DNA from: an uncultured Bacteroidales bacterium
GTDB taxonomy: Bacteria > Bacteroidota > Bacteroidia > Bacteroidales > F082
NCBI GenBank assembly: GCA_937906455.1
Contig: CALCYT010000028.1
Coordinates: forward strand, 1-28,226
DNA length: 28,226 nucleotides
Direction: 5' to 3'
Shown: positions 8,267 to 16,867 of the stretch, in pieces
Layout: each line of letters opens with the position of its first letter
Numbering within the stretch: position 1 is the first letter of the stretch
Notes under the pieces: generated by a model
The model's database searches: none
What the model was told of the DNA's origin: nothing
The model's input: only the letters and a program-made list of their open reading frames with translations
Made by a program: the position numbers and the translations under genes

Positions 8267-8304
8267 TTAGCTGTTAGCCATTAGCTGTTAGCCATTAGCT
8301 GTTA
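8267..8304 (+). repeat. Heptanucleotide array (TTAGCTG/TTAGCCA alternating)
   Basis: Perfect alternation of TTAGCTG and TTAGCCA: five units (8267-8301) plus TTA. It begins 3 nt after the der stop codon and ends 20 nt before the next start. The same TTAGCTGTTA string recurs at 8797-8806, overlapping the stop codon of the C25 peptidase gene. Confidence 0.85.
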
Positions 8305-8324
8305 AATGAGATTTATGACATATT

Positions 8325-8714
8325 ATGGGAACAATGGAAAATGATGAGTTGAGAATCGACAAATGGCTTTGGTGTGCGAGGTTGTTCAAGACCCGTACGT
8401 TGGCTGCCGATGCCTGCAAGGGTGGCAAGGTCAAGGTCAACGAGGTGTCGATGAAGCCGTCGCACGACGTGAAGGTCGGCGAGGTAATCGGCGTACAGCT
8501 CGGGCAGCTGCACAAGGTGGTGGAGGTGCTGAGCATCCCGAAGAGCCGCGTGTCGCCGAAAGATGTGGTGAACATTTATGTTGACCGCACGCCTGCCGAG
8601 GAGTACGAGCGCATAGAGTTCATGCACGCCTACAAGGTGGAGTACCGCGACAGAGGCGCAGGCCGTCCGACGAAGAAAGACCGTAGGATCCTGGAAAAAC
8701 TCAAAGAGATATAA
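8325..8714 (+). CDS. hslR: S4-domain RNA-binding protein, Hsp15-like
   Basis: A 129-residue protein with an N-terminal S4 RNA-binding domain (LRIDKWLWCARLFKTR, then KGGKVKVNEVSMKPSHDVKVGEVI) and a basic C-terminal tail (GRPTKKDRRILEKLKE), as in Hsp15, which in E. coli binds stalled 50S subunits carrying nascent chains. Three Met codons lie in the first 15 bases or so (8325, 8334 and one codon further on); the homology begins at LRIDKWLW, so the exact start is uncertain. It follows der and may be co-transcribed. Confidence 0.88.
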   Translation: MGTMENDELRIDKWLWCARLFKTRTLAADACKGGKVKVNEVSMKPSHDVKVGEVIGVQLGQLHKVVEVLSIPKSRVSPKDVVNIYVDRTPAEEYERIEFMHAYKVEYRDRGAGRPTKKDRRILEKLKEI

Positions 8715-8730
8715 AAGGCGACGCCACACA

Positions 8731-8777
8731 AGAGCAGCCCTCGGAGTTTTTTGAAAAAAAACTCCGAGGGCTGCTCT
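8731..8777. terminator. Bidirectional terminator hairpin, 22-bp stem
   Basis: A perfect inverted repeat: arms 8731-8752 and 8756-8777 with a 3-nt loop (GAA). The outer 16 bp are GC-rich and the apical 6 bp are T/A pairs. It lies between two converging genes, 16 nt after the Hsp15-like stop and 26 nt before the end of the C25 peptidase gene, so it can serve both strands. The usual T-run after the stem is missing; the T-tract is in the upper stem. Confidence 0.75.
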
Positions 8778-8803
8778 AATAGTGTGTCTCAAAAGATTAG
8801 CTG

Positions 8804-11800
8804 TTATCTCTTGACGACCTTCGTCACCTCGCCATTGGCTCTCACGAGATACATCCCGGCGTTGAGGTTCTCGAGACCAATCCTGACGGTGCCTGAGACC
8901 GCCTCAAGACGTCTCACCACCTGTCCGAGACTGTTGTAAACCACCACATCCGACAGGCTGTCGCCAAGCTCTATATTAAGCACATCATCGGCAGGGTTAG
9001 GATAAAGCGTGACATGCTGTCTCTCAACGACTTCCTCCATATCTGTTATGATGGTGGATGCCGGAAGCACCACGTTGTCAATCCATGCGCAGTCGCTGCC
9101 ACTCGACAGTGAGACGTCTTTGGTGTATTCCCACTTAAGAATATGGGTGCCGGCCGTTATCTGATATGACGCCCGTGTCCATGACACGTCGCCCGACCAG
9201 TTGTTCTTTTCATTGCCGTCGATATAGAAATGCAGCTTGTCGTAGTTGTTCTCCGACGACACCTTATAATAGAAGCTTATCTCGCTTTCACGTCCCACCT
9301 GGATGGTGATTGACATCGAGGTTGCCTCGTTGTTGTCTATTTCCGACGACTTTGCGCAATATTGTCCTTCGTATGGGCTTTCGGTCACCACCCTCCATGC
9401 GTAAACAGGGCTCACGAACTGCCAGTCGAATGCGCTGAAATCGCCTGTCTCGAAGCCGTCCATCGACTGTCCGACCTGGATATAATAGTTGTCACGCACA
9501 ACGTAATGGCCATGATAAGCCGCACAGATAAGCTGATACATGGCACCATCTTGAGCGTCATCGCCCAATGAGAAGTCCATGTCGGCGGTGAACACCTCGC
9601 CTGCTCCTATAACGTCATAGTTCCATTGTGTCGTCTCGATATTTATCACCTCGTGCGAGTTGAAAACCACAAACACTGCTGATGGCACGGCGGCGTTGCC
9701 GCTGTTTCTCAATGTGAAATGCACCGTTCCGCTGTCGCCTGGGTTCAGGTAACCGCCTGATGACGTCTCGAGTTCCGCGCTGACAATCTCAAACTCAGGA
9801 GCATAAATCTTTGTATTGAAATGGCTCTCCCAGCTGTCGGTGCCATCGGTGCAAACGATGTTGAAGCGCACCATGGTGTTGTTAGGCACATCGTCGCTCA
9901 CCGTGAAGCTAAAGACATCTTCAAGGGCAATGCTCTGGTTGGCGGCGACGTCACCCACTGTCACCGTGGCCTCGTTGATGGTCACATACTCGCTTTCGCA
10001 TGACAAGGTGGCTGTCACGCCGCCCGCATTGACACCACCTAAGTTCTTAAGCACCATGTCGAAGGAATAATCGCCGTTGTATTCAATTTGTGAGCCGCCA
10101 TTCAACACATAGCTGTCGTAAACTATATAAGGGGTGTTGCCGGGCACTGCCATCATCTCAACACTTTGAGGATACGAGCTGATGCCGGTCACTTTCAGCA
10201 TCATGTCTCCAGCGTTTTGCAGTGCGCCTTCGAACTGTACGTTTGCCACGCCGTTCTCGTCAGTCACGCCCATGGCTATCACTTCGTCATTCATGAAGAT
10301 GAGGCAACGATAATTCTTCAGTCCCTCGCCGTTGTTAGGGTTACTCACGGTAACCTCAACAGACTGAGTGCCGATAACCACTTGTGCCGGCACATCCACG
10401 TTGGCGGTGAGAGGCTCGTCGAGCCACACATTCACGGCGCCGTCGCCGAGGACGTTAAGGTCATAGAAGTTCCAACGCAGCGCGCCTTCCTCCCATTGGC
10501 CTGGTGCGGTGACCCACGGCGCCGTGGCGCATTTACCCTCTGTGAGGGCGTTGCCGAGCATCCCGATGCGGTCGTTCCACTGGGCGTCGGTCATCTCTCT
10601 CTCAAGATGTGTCGCCGGACCCTCGGTCTGACCTTCGTTAAACCATCCGTAACGCGAGTTGCCTATGACGGCGACGGCGAAGTTCTGTATGGTCACCATC
10701 TTCTCGAGGATGCAACTCTCATCGAACGCGCCGCAGTCACATCCCTGGGTGTGGAAGAAAGTGTAGTTATGGTCAACGCCGTTGGCACCGGAGAAGTCGC
10801 TGTTGGTGATGCCATACCATCCTGCCACGTAGCCGGAGTTGGCATGTCCGTTATGATGCACATAGCTCGTGCCGGCGTTGATGGCCTGTTTCAGAGCCGA
10901 GCCGCTCCACGTGCCCTGCTCCTCGTAAAGCCTTGTGAAATCATACGTCTCAGGATAACCTGTGGTGGTATAGCCGTTGTCATCGCGTGTCCCGATAAGT
11001 AACTCCACGTAATCAGAGCCATTCGACACAGGGTTGTCGTAGAGATGCTCGCCGGCAAGAACCACCTTATGGAACTCGCCCAGGACGGGATTTTGCTGAT
11101 ATGTCAGCGTCTTATGAATCATATTCTGCAACTCCGTGGTGTTTTTAAACGACATACGGCTGATACCCACTTCCGGAAGGAGGTCGTCCTCGCCAGGCTC
11201 ACCCCAGCGGTTGTTGCCATTGTCATTCCAAGTGCCGTCAAGACCCGAAAAATACAGGTCTGCCGGGATATTGTTGCTCTCTTGGTTGCCGCCGCCCGAG
11301 GTCACATAGCAATAGAGACCGCGATATGGCACTATGTCAACATCGCCGCCCAACACCACCATCATGATGCCGTTGGTCTGGTATTCCTGTATGATATAGT
11401 TACGAATCTTATCCTGGTTGTCAACGCCCGTCATGGTGGCGTAAATATCTGACACTAAAGCGATTCTGTTACGTATTCCGATGGAGTTGTAATACTCGCG
11501 GTATTCGTCGTAAGCCTCAACATACTCCGAGCTTGTGATAATCAAGACGTCGTAGGCCGTCACCTCACGGCCTTTGGTCTGATATTCTTCAATCATCTCA
11601 GGGTTCTGCGCGAGACGTCTCACGTTGTCCTTCACCTCCTGTGTCCCCCAAAGATTCGCGTCATGATTAGCCTTGGAAGCCTTGACATTAACACGTACAT
11701 TGGCGGTTTTGGCGTACATCACCTTGCCTTCGGAAGGGATATAACGCACCGGAGTAAACGATGAGAATGCGAAACCATAGCCGTTCTTGTATTGTGTCGT

Positions 11801-12190
11801 CAAAACACCATGACTCTCAGCCGGATACACACTTTTTGAAGCGTAAAGCACATCGTTGACGACCAAATCTCTCTTTTCGTTATCGCCGACAGTTCTTGAC
11901 GGTTGATAAGGGAAGAGGGTCATCATGCCTTCAACTTCTTGAAAATCAGAGAGTTCCACTACGATAGACTCGGCTTCGGTGCCTTGTGGCAGCATCAAAC
12001 TGACCATCTGGTATGGCAAGGAAGGATTGCCGGCCAAAGCGGTCTGCATACATCCGTTAAAATTGATTTGCTGATAACCGCGAAGCTCTGTAACTGTTGG
12101 ATTATCAAAGTGATAAGTCTTTTCAACTGTCTGAGCTGTCATCAACATGCCCATCATTGACAAAACAAATAAAAATGTAAGTTTTTTCAT
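8804..12190 (-). CDS. Gingipain-like C25 cysteine peptidase, T9SS cargo
   Basis: A 1128-residue secreted peptidase. Order: signal peptide (about 1-20), propeptide-like region (about 21-210), C25 catalytic domain (about 213-590) with His449 in HHNGHANSGYV and Cys484 in FHTQGCDCGAFD as the likely catalytic dyad, Ig/CARDB-like beta domains (about 595-905), a cleaved-adhesin or MAM-like domain (about 910-1043, GFETGDFSAFDWQF ... WIDNV), and a T9SS type A sorting domain (1060-1128, TLYPNPADDVLNIE ... KVVKR). C25 peptidases such as RgpB degrade host or dietary proteins at the cell surface. Cleavage specificity cannot be read from sequence. The neighbours (hslR and the divergent GH3 gene) are unrelated transcription units; the promoter is at 12224-12257. 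Confidence 0.92.
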   Translation of the reverse strand: MKKLTFLFVLSMMGMLMTAQTVEKTYHFDNPTVTELRGYQQINFNGCMQTALAGNPSLPYQMVSLMLPQGTEAESIVVELSDFQEVEGMMTLFPYQPSRTVGDNEKRDLVVNDVLYASKSVYPAESHGVLTTQYKNGYGFAFSSFTPVRYIPSEGKVMYAKTANVRVNVKASKANHDANLWGTQEVKDNVRRLAQNPEMIEEYQTKGREVTAYDVLIITSSEYVEAYDEYREYYNSIGIRNRIALVSDIYATMTGVDNQDKIRNYIIQEYQTNGIMMVVLGGDVDIVPYRGLYCYVTSGGGNQESNNIPADLYFSGLDGTWNDNGNNRWGEPGEDDLLPEVGISRMSFKNTTELQNMIHKTLTYQQNPVLGEFHKVVLAGEHLYDNPVSNGSDYVELLIGTRDDNGYTTTGYPETYDFTRLYEEQGTWSGSALKQAINAGTSYVHHNGHANSGYVAGWYGITNSDFSGANGVDHNYTFFHTQGCDCGAFDESCILEKMVTIQNFAVAVIGNSRYGWFNEGQTEGPATHLEREMTDAQWNDRIGMLGNALTEGKCATAPWVTAPGQWEEGALRWNFYDLNVLGDGAVNVWLDEPLTANVDVPAQVVIGTQSVEVTVSNPNNGEGLKNYRCLIFMNDEVIAMGVTDENGVANVQFEGALQNAGDMMLKVTGISSYPQSVEMMAVPGNTPYIVYDSYVLNGGSQIEYNGDYSFDMVLKNLGGVNAGGVTATLSCESEYVTINEATVTVGDVAANQSIALEDVFSFTVSDDVPNNTMVRFNIVCTDGTDSWESHFNTKIYAPEFEIVSAELETSSGGYLNPGDSGTVHFTLRNSGNAAVPSAVFVVFNSHEVINIETTQWNYDVIGAGEVFTADMDFSLGDDAQDGAMYQLICAAYHGHYVVRDNYYIQVGQSMDGFETGDFSAFDWQFVSPVYAWRVVTESPYEGQYCAKSSEIDNNEATSMSITIQVGRESEISFYYKVSSENNYDKLHFYIDGNEKNNWSGDVSWTRASYQITAGTHILKWEYTKDVSLSSGSDCAWIDNVVLPASTIITDMEEVVERQHVTLYPNPADDVLNIELGDSLSDVVVYNSLGQVVRRLEAVSGTVRIGLENLNAGMYLVRANGEVTKVVKR

Positions 12191-12223
12191 TGTATGATTT
12201 TTTAATGATTAACCAAAAGTCTG

Positions 12224-12257
12224 CAAAGGTACAAGTTTTTTTCAAATAAGGTGCAAA
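12224..12257 (-). promoter_or_regulatory. Promoter of the C25 peptidase gene
   Basis: Minus strand -7 element TACCTTTG (12224-12231, full match to TAnnTTTG) with TTTG at 12254-12257, spacer 22 bp. The leader would be about 30 nt and AT-rich. Confidence 0.65.
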
Positions 12258-12295
12258 ATTTTTGATAAAAATAACAGTCCGATTTGATTTCTTTG

Positions 12296-12303
12296 TAATT
12301 TTG
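12296..12303 (+). promoter_or_regulatory. -7 element almost touching the GH3 start codon
   Basis: TAATTTTG is a full match to TAnnTTTG and ends only 4 nt before the ATG at 12308. No TTTG is seen at 17-23 bp upstream. If used, the transcript would be leaderless or nearly so. Confidence 0.45.
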
Positions 12304-12307
12304 TAGA

Positions 12308-14575
12308 ATGAAAATTAAGATTTACATCATAACGGCCATGCTTTTTTTGGTGTCCTGCTCGTCACCGAAGAAAGACGACATCGACGTGAAAGTTGATAAG
12401 TTATTGAGTCAGATGACATTAACTGAGAAGCTCGGGCAGTTATGTTGTCCTATCGGCTTTAATTTTTACGAAAAAGCCAACGACAGCGTGGTGGTACCCA
12501 ACGACGATTTCAAGTGTCTCATCGACACCTTGCCTGTTGGCGGATTTTGGGCTGTTCAGCGTGCTGACCCCTGGTCGCGAAAGACTGTCGAGACAGGTCT
12601 CGATGCCCGTCAGTCGGCGTTGGTTTTCAACGAGATGCAGCGTTATGTGATGGAACATTCGAGGTTAAGAATCCCGATTTATTTTGCTGAAGAGTGTCCG
12701 CATGGCTTGATGGCGGTGGGTGCCACGGTGTATCCCACGGGCTTGGGCATGGCGGCGACATGGGACGAGGAGCTGTTATATGACATAGGTGACGCCATCG
12801 GCAAGGAAGCCGCCGGGAGAGGCGCGCGGTTCGGTTACGGTCCGGTGCTCGACATCGCCCGCGACCCGCGATGGTCAAGGGTGGAAGAGACATTCGGGGA
12901 AGACCCTTATCTCTCCGGCACTTTAGGCGGCGCCGTCATCAGAGGGATGCAGAACCATGTGGCGGCCACCGTGAAACACTTCGCGGCGTACGGAATCCCG
13001 GAAGGCGGACATAACGGCGCCGCCGCACAGACCGGACCCCATGCCTTGGCGTCAGATTATTTGTTGAATTTTGAAATCGCCATAAAAAACGGTGCCAAGA
13101 GCATCATGACATCATACAACGCCATCGACGGAGTGCCTTGTACATCAAACGGTTATCTCTTGAACGACGTCTTGCGCGGACAATGGGGCTTCAACGGCAT
13201 TGTGTTCAGCGACCTCGGAAGCATCTGGGCGTTGCATAGCACCCATAGAACCGCCGAGAATCAGACAGACGCGGCATTACAGGCGTTGGCGGCCGGCGTT
13301 GACATCGACTTGGGCGGCTCCAACTACGGGACGTATCTGAAAAACACCGTGAAGACAGACGACAAAGCGTCACGACAAATAGACGAGATGGTGCGACGCG
13401 TGCTGCGTTTCAAATATGAAATAGGACTGTTCGACAACCCGTATATCGACATCCCCAAGACATCCACGTCTCATCCATATCACGACAGAGCGTTGCAAAC
13501 GGCACGCGAATCAGTGGTCTTGCTGAAAAACAACGGCATCTTGCCTCTGTATGCGACAGATGACGACGCCGCATCGTCACGCTACTCCACCATTGCCGTC
13601 ATCGGGCCTGACGCCGACAACATGTACAACCAATTGGGCGACTACACCGCACCGCAGGAGCCATACGACATCGTCACCGTGCTGGAAGGCATCCAAAACC
13701 GCGCCAAAACGGGCACTCAAATACTCTACGCCAAGGGATGCTCGGTGCGCGACACCCGCGACGCTGACTTCACAAAGGCTCTCAACACAGCCAAAGCAGC
13801 CGACATCACCATCATGGTGGTCGGAGGCTCAAGCGCGCGCGACTTCAAGACATCTTACGAATCGACAGGAGCCGCCGTCGTCAACGAACATATCTCCGAC
13901 ATGGACTGCGGCGAAGGCTACGACCGCGTCGCATTGGAATTGTCAGGACTGCAGGAAGACCTCATCAAAGAAATCGCCAAGCTGCATAAGCCCTTGATAA
14001 TAGTGTACATAGAAGGCCGCCCGATGCTAAAAAACACCGCCAACGAGGTCGCCGACGCACTGCTCACAGCCTTCTACCCGGGCGAACAAGGCGGCAACGC
14101 CATCGCTGACGTGCTATTCGGAAATTATAACCCCGCCGGACGATTGCCAATATCGCAGCCAAGAAACACAGGCCAGATCCCAGTCTATTATTCTCAACCT
14201 AAACCTCACGACTATCTGGAATGCGAAAGCTCCCCGCTGTTCTGCTTCGGATATGGCTTGAGTTATACGCAATTTGAATATAACAATTTGAATATCAATA
14301 AATTAGATGACGAATTAGAAATCTCTCTCGATGTCAGGAACATCGGCGATTACGATGGCGACGAGGTCGTACAACTGTATCTGCGCGATGAATACGCCAC
14401 CATCACGCCGGCCGAGAAGCTGCTCAGAGGTTTTAAGCGTGTTTTTATACAACATGATGATATTCAACATGTTACATTCAAAGTCCCGACCGATGGTTTA
14501 GAAAAAGGTGAGTTCACAATCATGGTGGGAGCCTCCTCTGACGACATCCGACTGAAAGAAAAAATTATTATTTGA
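12308..14575 (+). CDS. Glycoside hydrolase family 3 lipoprotein (beta-glucosidase type)
   Basis: Retaining glycosidase of 755 residues, predicted to act on beta-glucosides or xylosides in the envelope. It has a lipoprotein signal (lipobox LVSC, Cys17), the GH3 opening LLSQMTLTEKLGQLC, EECPHGLMAVGATVYPTGLG, GEDPYLSG, KHF (Lys223-His224), the nucleophile Asp302 in GIVFSDLGS, a C-terminal GH3 sandwich domain (ESVVLLKNNGILPL ... FYPGEQGG) and a fibronectin III-like end (EVVQLYLRDEYATI). No SusC/SusD pair or other carbohydrate gene is adjacent, so it is not part of a visible polysaccharide utilization locus. Its substrate is not predictable. The start is very close to the candidate -7 element. Confidence 0.93.
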   Translation: MKIKIYIITAMLFLVSCSSPKKDDIDVKVDKLLSQMTLTEKLGQLCCPIGFNFYEKANDSVVVPNDDFKCLIDTLPVGGFWAVQRADPWSRKTVETGLDARQSALVFNEMQRYVMEHSRLRIPIYFAEECPHGLMAVGATVYPTGLGMAATWDEELLYDIGDAIGKEAAGRGARFGYGPVLDIARDPRWSRVEETFGEDPYLSGTLGGAVIRGMQNHVAATVKHFAAYGIPEGGHNGAAAQTGPHALASDYLLNFEIAIKNGAKSIMTSYNAIDGVPCTSNGYLLNDVLRGQWGFNGIVFSDLGSIWALHSTHRTAENQTDAALQALAAGVDIDLGGSNYGTYLKNTVKTDDKASRQIDEMVRRVLRFKYEIGLFDNPYIDIPKTSTSHPYHDRALQTARESVVLLKNNGILPLYATDDDAASSRYSTIAVIGPDADNMYNQLGDYTAPQEPYDIVTVLEGIQNRAKTGTQILYAKGCSVRDTRDADFTKALNTAKAADITIMVVGGSSARDFKTSYESTGAAVVNEHISDMDCGEGYDRVALELSGLQEDLIKEIAKLHKPLIIVYIEGRPMLKNTANEVADALLTAFYPGEQGGNAIADVLFGNYNPAGRLPISQPRNTGQIPVYYSQPKPHDYLECESSPLFCFGYGLSYTQFEYNNLNINKLDDELEISLDVRNIGDYDGDEVVQLYLRDEYATITPAEKLLRGFKRVFIQHDDIQHVTFKVPTDGLEKGEFTIMVGASSDDIRLKEKIII

Positions 14576-14605
14576 TTTGTCTCTTAAGAAAAAAACGTAA
14601 TTTTG
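14576..14605 (+). promoter_or_regulatory. Promoter of the deacetylase-acyltransferase-upp operon
   Basis: TTTG at 14576-14579, an 18-nt spacer and TAATTTTG at 14598-14605 (full match). It begins immediately after the GH3 stop codon. The -7 element ends 4 nt before the ATG at 14610, implying a leaderless or near-leaderless mRNA. Confidence 0.6.
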
Positions 14606-14609
14606 CGAC

Positions 14610-15923
14610 ATGGATATGCTCATTTTAGTACCGAAAACGACAAACCGTCTGCATTATATCTTTGATTTGATTATCAAGGACTTACTTGGCATTTCGTTTA
14701 AGTTTACGACCGACAACGAGACATTCGCGTCGTTCGACGGGCCGAAGTTCCATTATGGCGACAGTCAGTTTTGGCACGAGCCTTTCCAAAAGGCGACCGG
14801 CTTGCTTTTCGAGCACGACATCACCGAGAAAGAGCTGAAAATCATTGATTATAACGATGTCAAGGCGTTCTTTCCGGTGTATAACGACAAGTCGGCCTTT
14901 CCTTTTGACATCTTTGCCGCCTCGTTTTACCTCGTGACACGCTACGAGGAGTATCTGCCCCACATCAACGACAAGTTCGGACGCTTTCAGGCGAAGGACT
15001 CTATCTTATTCAAAATGAATATGTTAGAAAAGCCTTTAGTCAATATCTGGGCACAAGAGTTGGGCAATATTCTGACGGCTATTTATCCTGACTTGCATAT
15101 CAAGAAGAAGTCATTCTCATTCATCCCGACGTACGATGTCGATGCTGCCTGGGCTTACAAAAACAAAGGCATTTTCCGTACCATCGCTGCCTTTGCGCGC
15201 GACCTCATACATCTCGACTTCGCCGAATACAAGATGCGCTGGAAGGTTGTTTTCGGGCGCGAACACGACCCGTTCGACACCTTCGACTATCAGCTGCAAC
15301 TGCAAAAAGAGCTGAATCTGCACCCGAAATATTTCATCCTTTGCGGAGAATATGATCTCAATGACAAAAATATCTCATTGAGAAACAGCGACTTCCAGAA
15401 CTTGATAAAGAAACTTGGCGATTATGCCGAAGTGGGCATCCATCCGTCGTTCTCGTCGTATCTCAACAAGGAGAAAGTCGGGATGGAGATTAAGAACCTC
15501 TCGAAGGTGCTGAACCGTGAGATAACCATGAGCCGCCAGCATTTCCTGCGCCTGCAGATGCCTCTGAGCTACCAGATCCTCATCGACTTGGACATAACCG
15601 ACGACTACACAATGGGTTATGCCACGCAACCCGGCTTCCGCGCAGGTATCGCCGACACCTTCCGCTTCTTCGACCTCGAACACGACAACGTCACTAACCT
15701 CAACATTCATCCTTTCGCGGTGATGGACGGCACATTGCGCGACTACTTGGAACTCAACGTGGAAGAGTCTTACGAAAAAATCATCGGACTCATACAAGAG
15801 GTGAGAAACGTCAACGGGACGTTCATTTTGCTTTGGCATAACGAGACGCTCAGCGACAAGAAACGCTGGACGGGCTGGCTGTCGCTTTACAGAAGATTAC
15901 TTGATTTCGCTTTGGTCAAATGA
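14610..15923 (+). CDS. Polysaccharide deacetylase-like (CE4-type) protein
   Basis: A 437-residue protein with no signal peptide. An N-terminal domain of about 165 residues (typical of Bacteroidota members, function unknown to me) is followed by a CE4-like NodB fold: TYDVD (174-178, likely base and metal Asp), EVGIHPSFSS (274-283, matching the His-box HxxxS), SRQHFLR (308-314), PGFRAGI (341-347) and LLWHNE (407-412). CE4 enzymes remove acetyl groups from N-acetylated glycans. The stop overlaps the start of the FemAB-like gene (ATGA), suggesting translational coupling and a joint role in modifying a cell-surface glycan or precursor. An alternative start is Met3 (14616). Confidence 0.85.
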   Translation: MDMLILVPKTTNRLHYIFDLIIKDLLGISFKFTTDNETFASFDGPKFHYGDSQFWHEPFQKATGLLFEHDITEKELKIIDYNDVKAFFPVYNDKSAFPFDIFAASFYLVTRYEEYLPHINDKFGRFQAKDSILFKMNMLEKPLVNIWAQELGNILTAIYPDLHIKKKSFSFIPTYDVDAAWAYKNKGIFRTIAAFARDLIHLDFAEYKMRWKVVFGREHDPFDTFDYQLQLQKELNLHPKYFILCGEYDLNDKNISLRNSDFQNLIKKLGDYAEVGIHPSFSSYLNKEKVGMEIKNLSKVLNREITMSRQHFLRLQMPLSYQILIDLDITDDYTMGYATQPGFRAGIADTFRFFDLEHDNVTNLNIHPFAVMDGTLRDYLELNVEESYEKIIGLIQEVRNVNGTFILLWHNETLSDKKRWTGWLSLYRRLLDFALVK

Positions 15924-16861
15924 TATGCTATTTCACTCATAATCAGATAGATACGCAACATTGGGACGAATGTGTCGCGCAAAGCCCCAACGGTATGGTA
16001 TATGCCTGGTCATGGTATCTCGATGTGGTGCATCCAGGCTGGGAAGCCCTCGTGGAGGATGATTATGAGACCGTCATGCCCCTCACTGGAAATAAAAAAT
16101 TCGGGGTTTACTATCTCTTTCAGCCGTTTTTTACCCAAAAATTTGGTGTTTTTGGCAAAAATGAGTTGACACAAGAGAAAATCGAGGAGTTTCTGGCAGC
16201 CATTCCCGACAAATTCAAGTTTGCGGATTTCAGCCTTATTGGCATTAACGGCATTAAGGGCATTAGGGGCGTTAAGGGCATTAATGTCGTTAACCACCGC
16301 AATATAGAGCTCGATCTTTCTCAAGATTATTCAGTTTTATCGGCCAACTACAATTCCAACACAAGGCGCAACCTCGCGAAAGCGAAAAAAGACGGTCTGA
16401 AGATAGTTGAAAACGTCGAACCATCAGTAATTGTTGAGCTTTTCAGAAAGAATAAAGGCGCAGACATCAAACACTGGGGCGACAAAGAATATAACAGGTT
16501 GCTGAGACTCGTAGAAGCAGCGAAAAACCAAGACAAATGTGTGGTCTTGGGTGCGCAAAACATTGACAATCAAATTGTTGCGGGCGCATTTTTTATGATG
16601 AGCCACAACAAAATCGTGTTTCTCTTCTCAGGTGCCGACGCGTCGAACAAAGAGAATCATGGACTTACGTTGTTGCTCGACTTTGTGATTGAGAAATTCG
16701 GCGGGAGTGTCATGACTTTAGATTTCGAAGGCTCCGACAATGACGGATTGGCCAGATTTTACAAGGGTTTTGGAGGACAAGAAAACACATATCACAGCAT
16801 AAGACTCAACAGGCTCAAAGGCCTCAGAAAAATCATAGTAAGAATCATCAAAAAAATTTAA
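15920..16861 (+). CDS. FemAB/GNAT-like acyltransferase
   Basis: A 313-residue protein, probably cytoplasmic. It resembles FemAB or BioF2-type acyltransferases: an N-terminal half with SPNGMVYAWSWYLDVVHPGWEALV, the NSNTRRNLAKAKKDGLKIVE segment, and a C-terminal GNAT-like core (GAFFMMSHNKIVFLFSGAD ... LTLLLDFVIEKFGG ... LDFEGSDNDGLARFYKGFGG). Such enzymes transfer amino-acyl or acyl groups to glycan or peptidoglycan precursors. Its ATGA overlap with the deacetylase gene and the 6-nt gap to upp indicate one operon. Residues 108-125 are coded by a 9-nt tandem repeat that the fold should not need. The acceptor and donor are unknown. Confidence 0.82.
   Translation: MICYFTHNQIDTQHWDECVAQSPNGMVYAWSWYLDVVHPGWEALVEDDYETVMPLTGNKKFGVYYLFQPFFTQKFGVFGKNELTQEKIEEFLAAIPDKFKFADFSLIGINGIKGIRGVKGINVVNHRNIELDLSQDYSVLSANYNSNTRRNLAKAKKDGLKIVENVEPSVIVELFRKNKGADIKHWGDKEYNRLLRLVEAAKNQDKCVVLGAQNIDNQIVAGAFFMMSHNKIVFLFSGADASNKENHGLTLLLDFVIEKFGGSVMTLDFEGSDNDGLARFYKGFGGQENTYHSIRLNRLKGLRKIIVRIIKKI
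16241..16294 (+). repeat. In-frame 9-nt tandem repeat inside the acyltransferase gene
   Basis: Six codon-aligned units: GGCATTAAC, GGCATTAAG, GGCATTAGG, GGCGTTAAG, GGCATTAAT, GTCGTTAAC, coding GIN-GIK-GIR-GVK-GIN-VVN (residues 108-125). The unit is a multiple of three, so copy-number change would lengthen or shorten a linker without a frameshift. Confidence 0.85.
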
Positions 16862-16867
16862 CAAACC

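Noticed and set aside
10166..11002. Long open frame antisense to the C25 peptidase gene (278 codons)
   Set aside because: Shadow frame with no domain or start signal, inside a well-supported peptidase.
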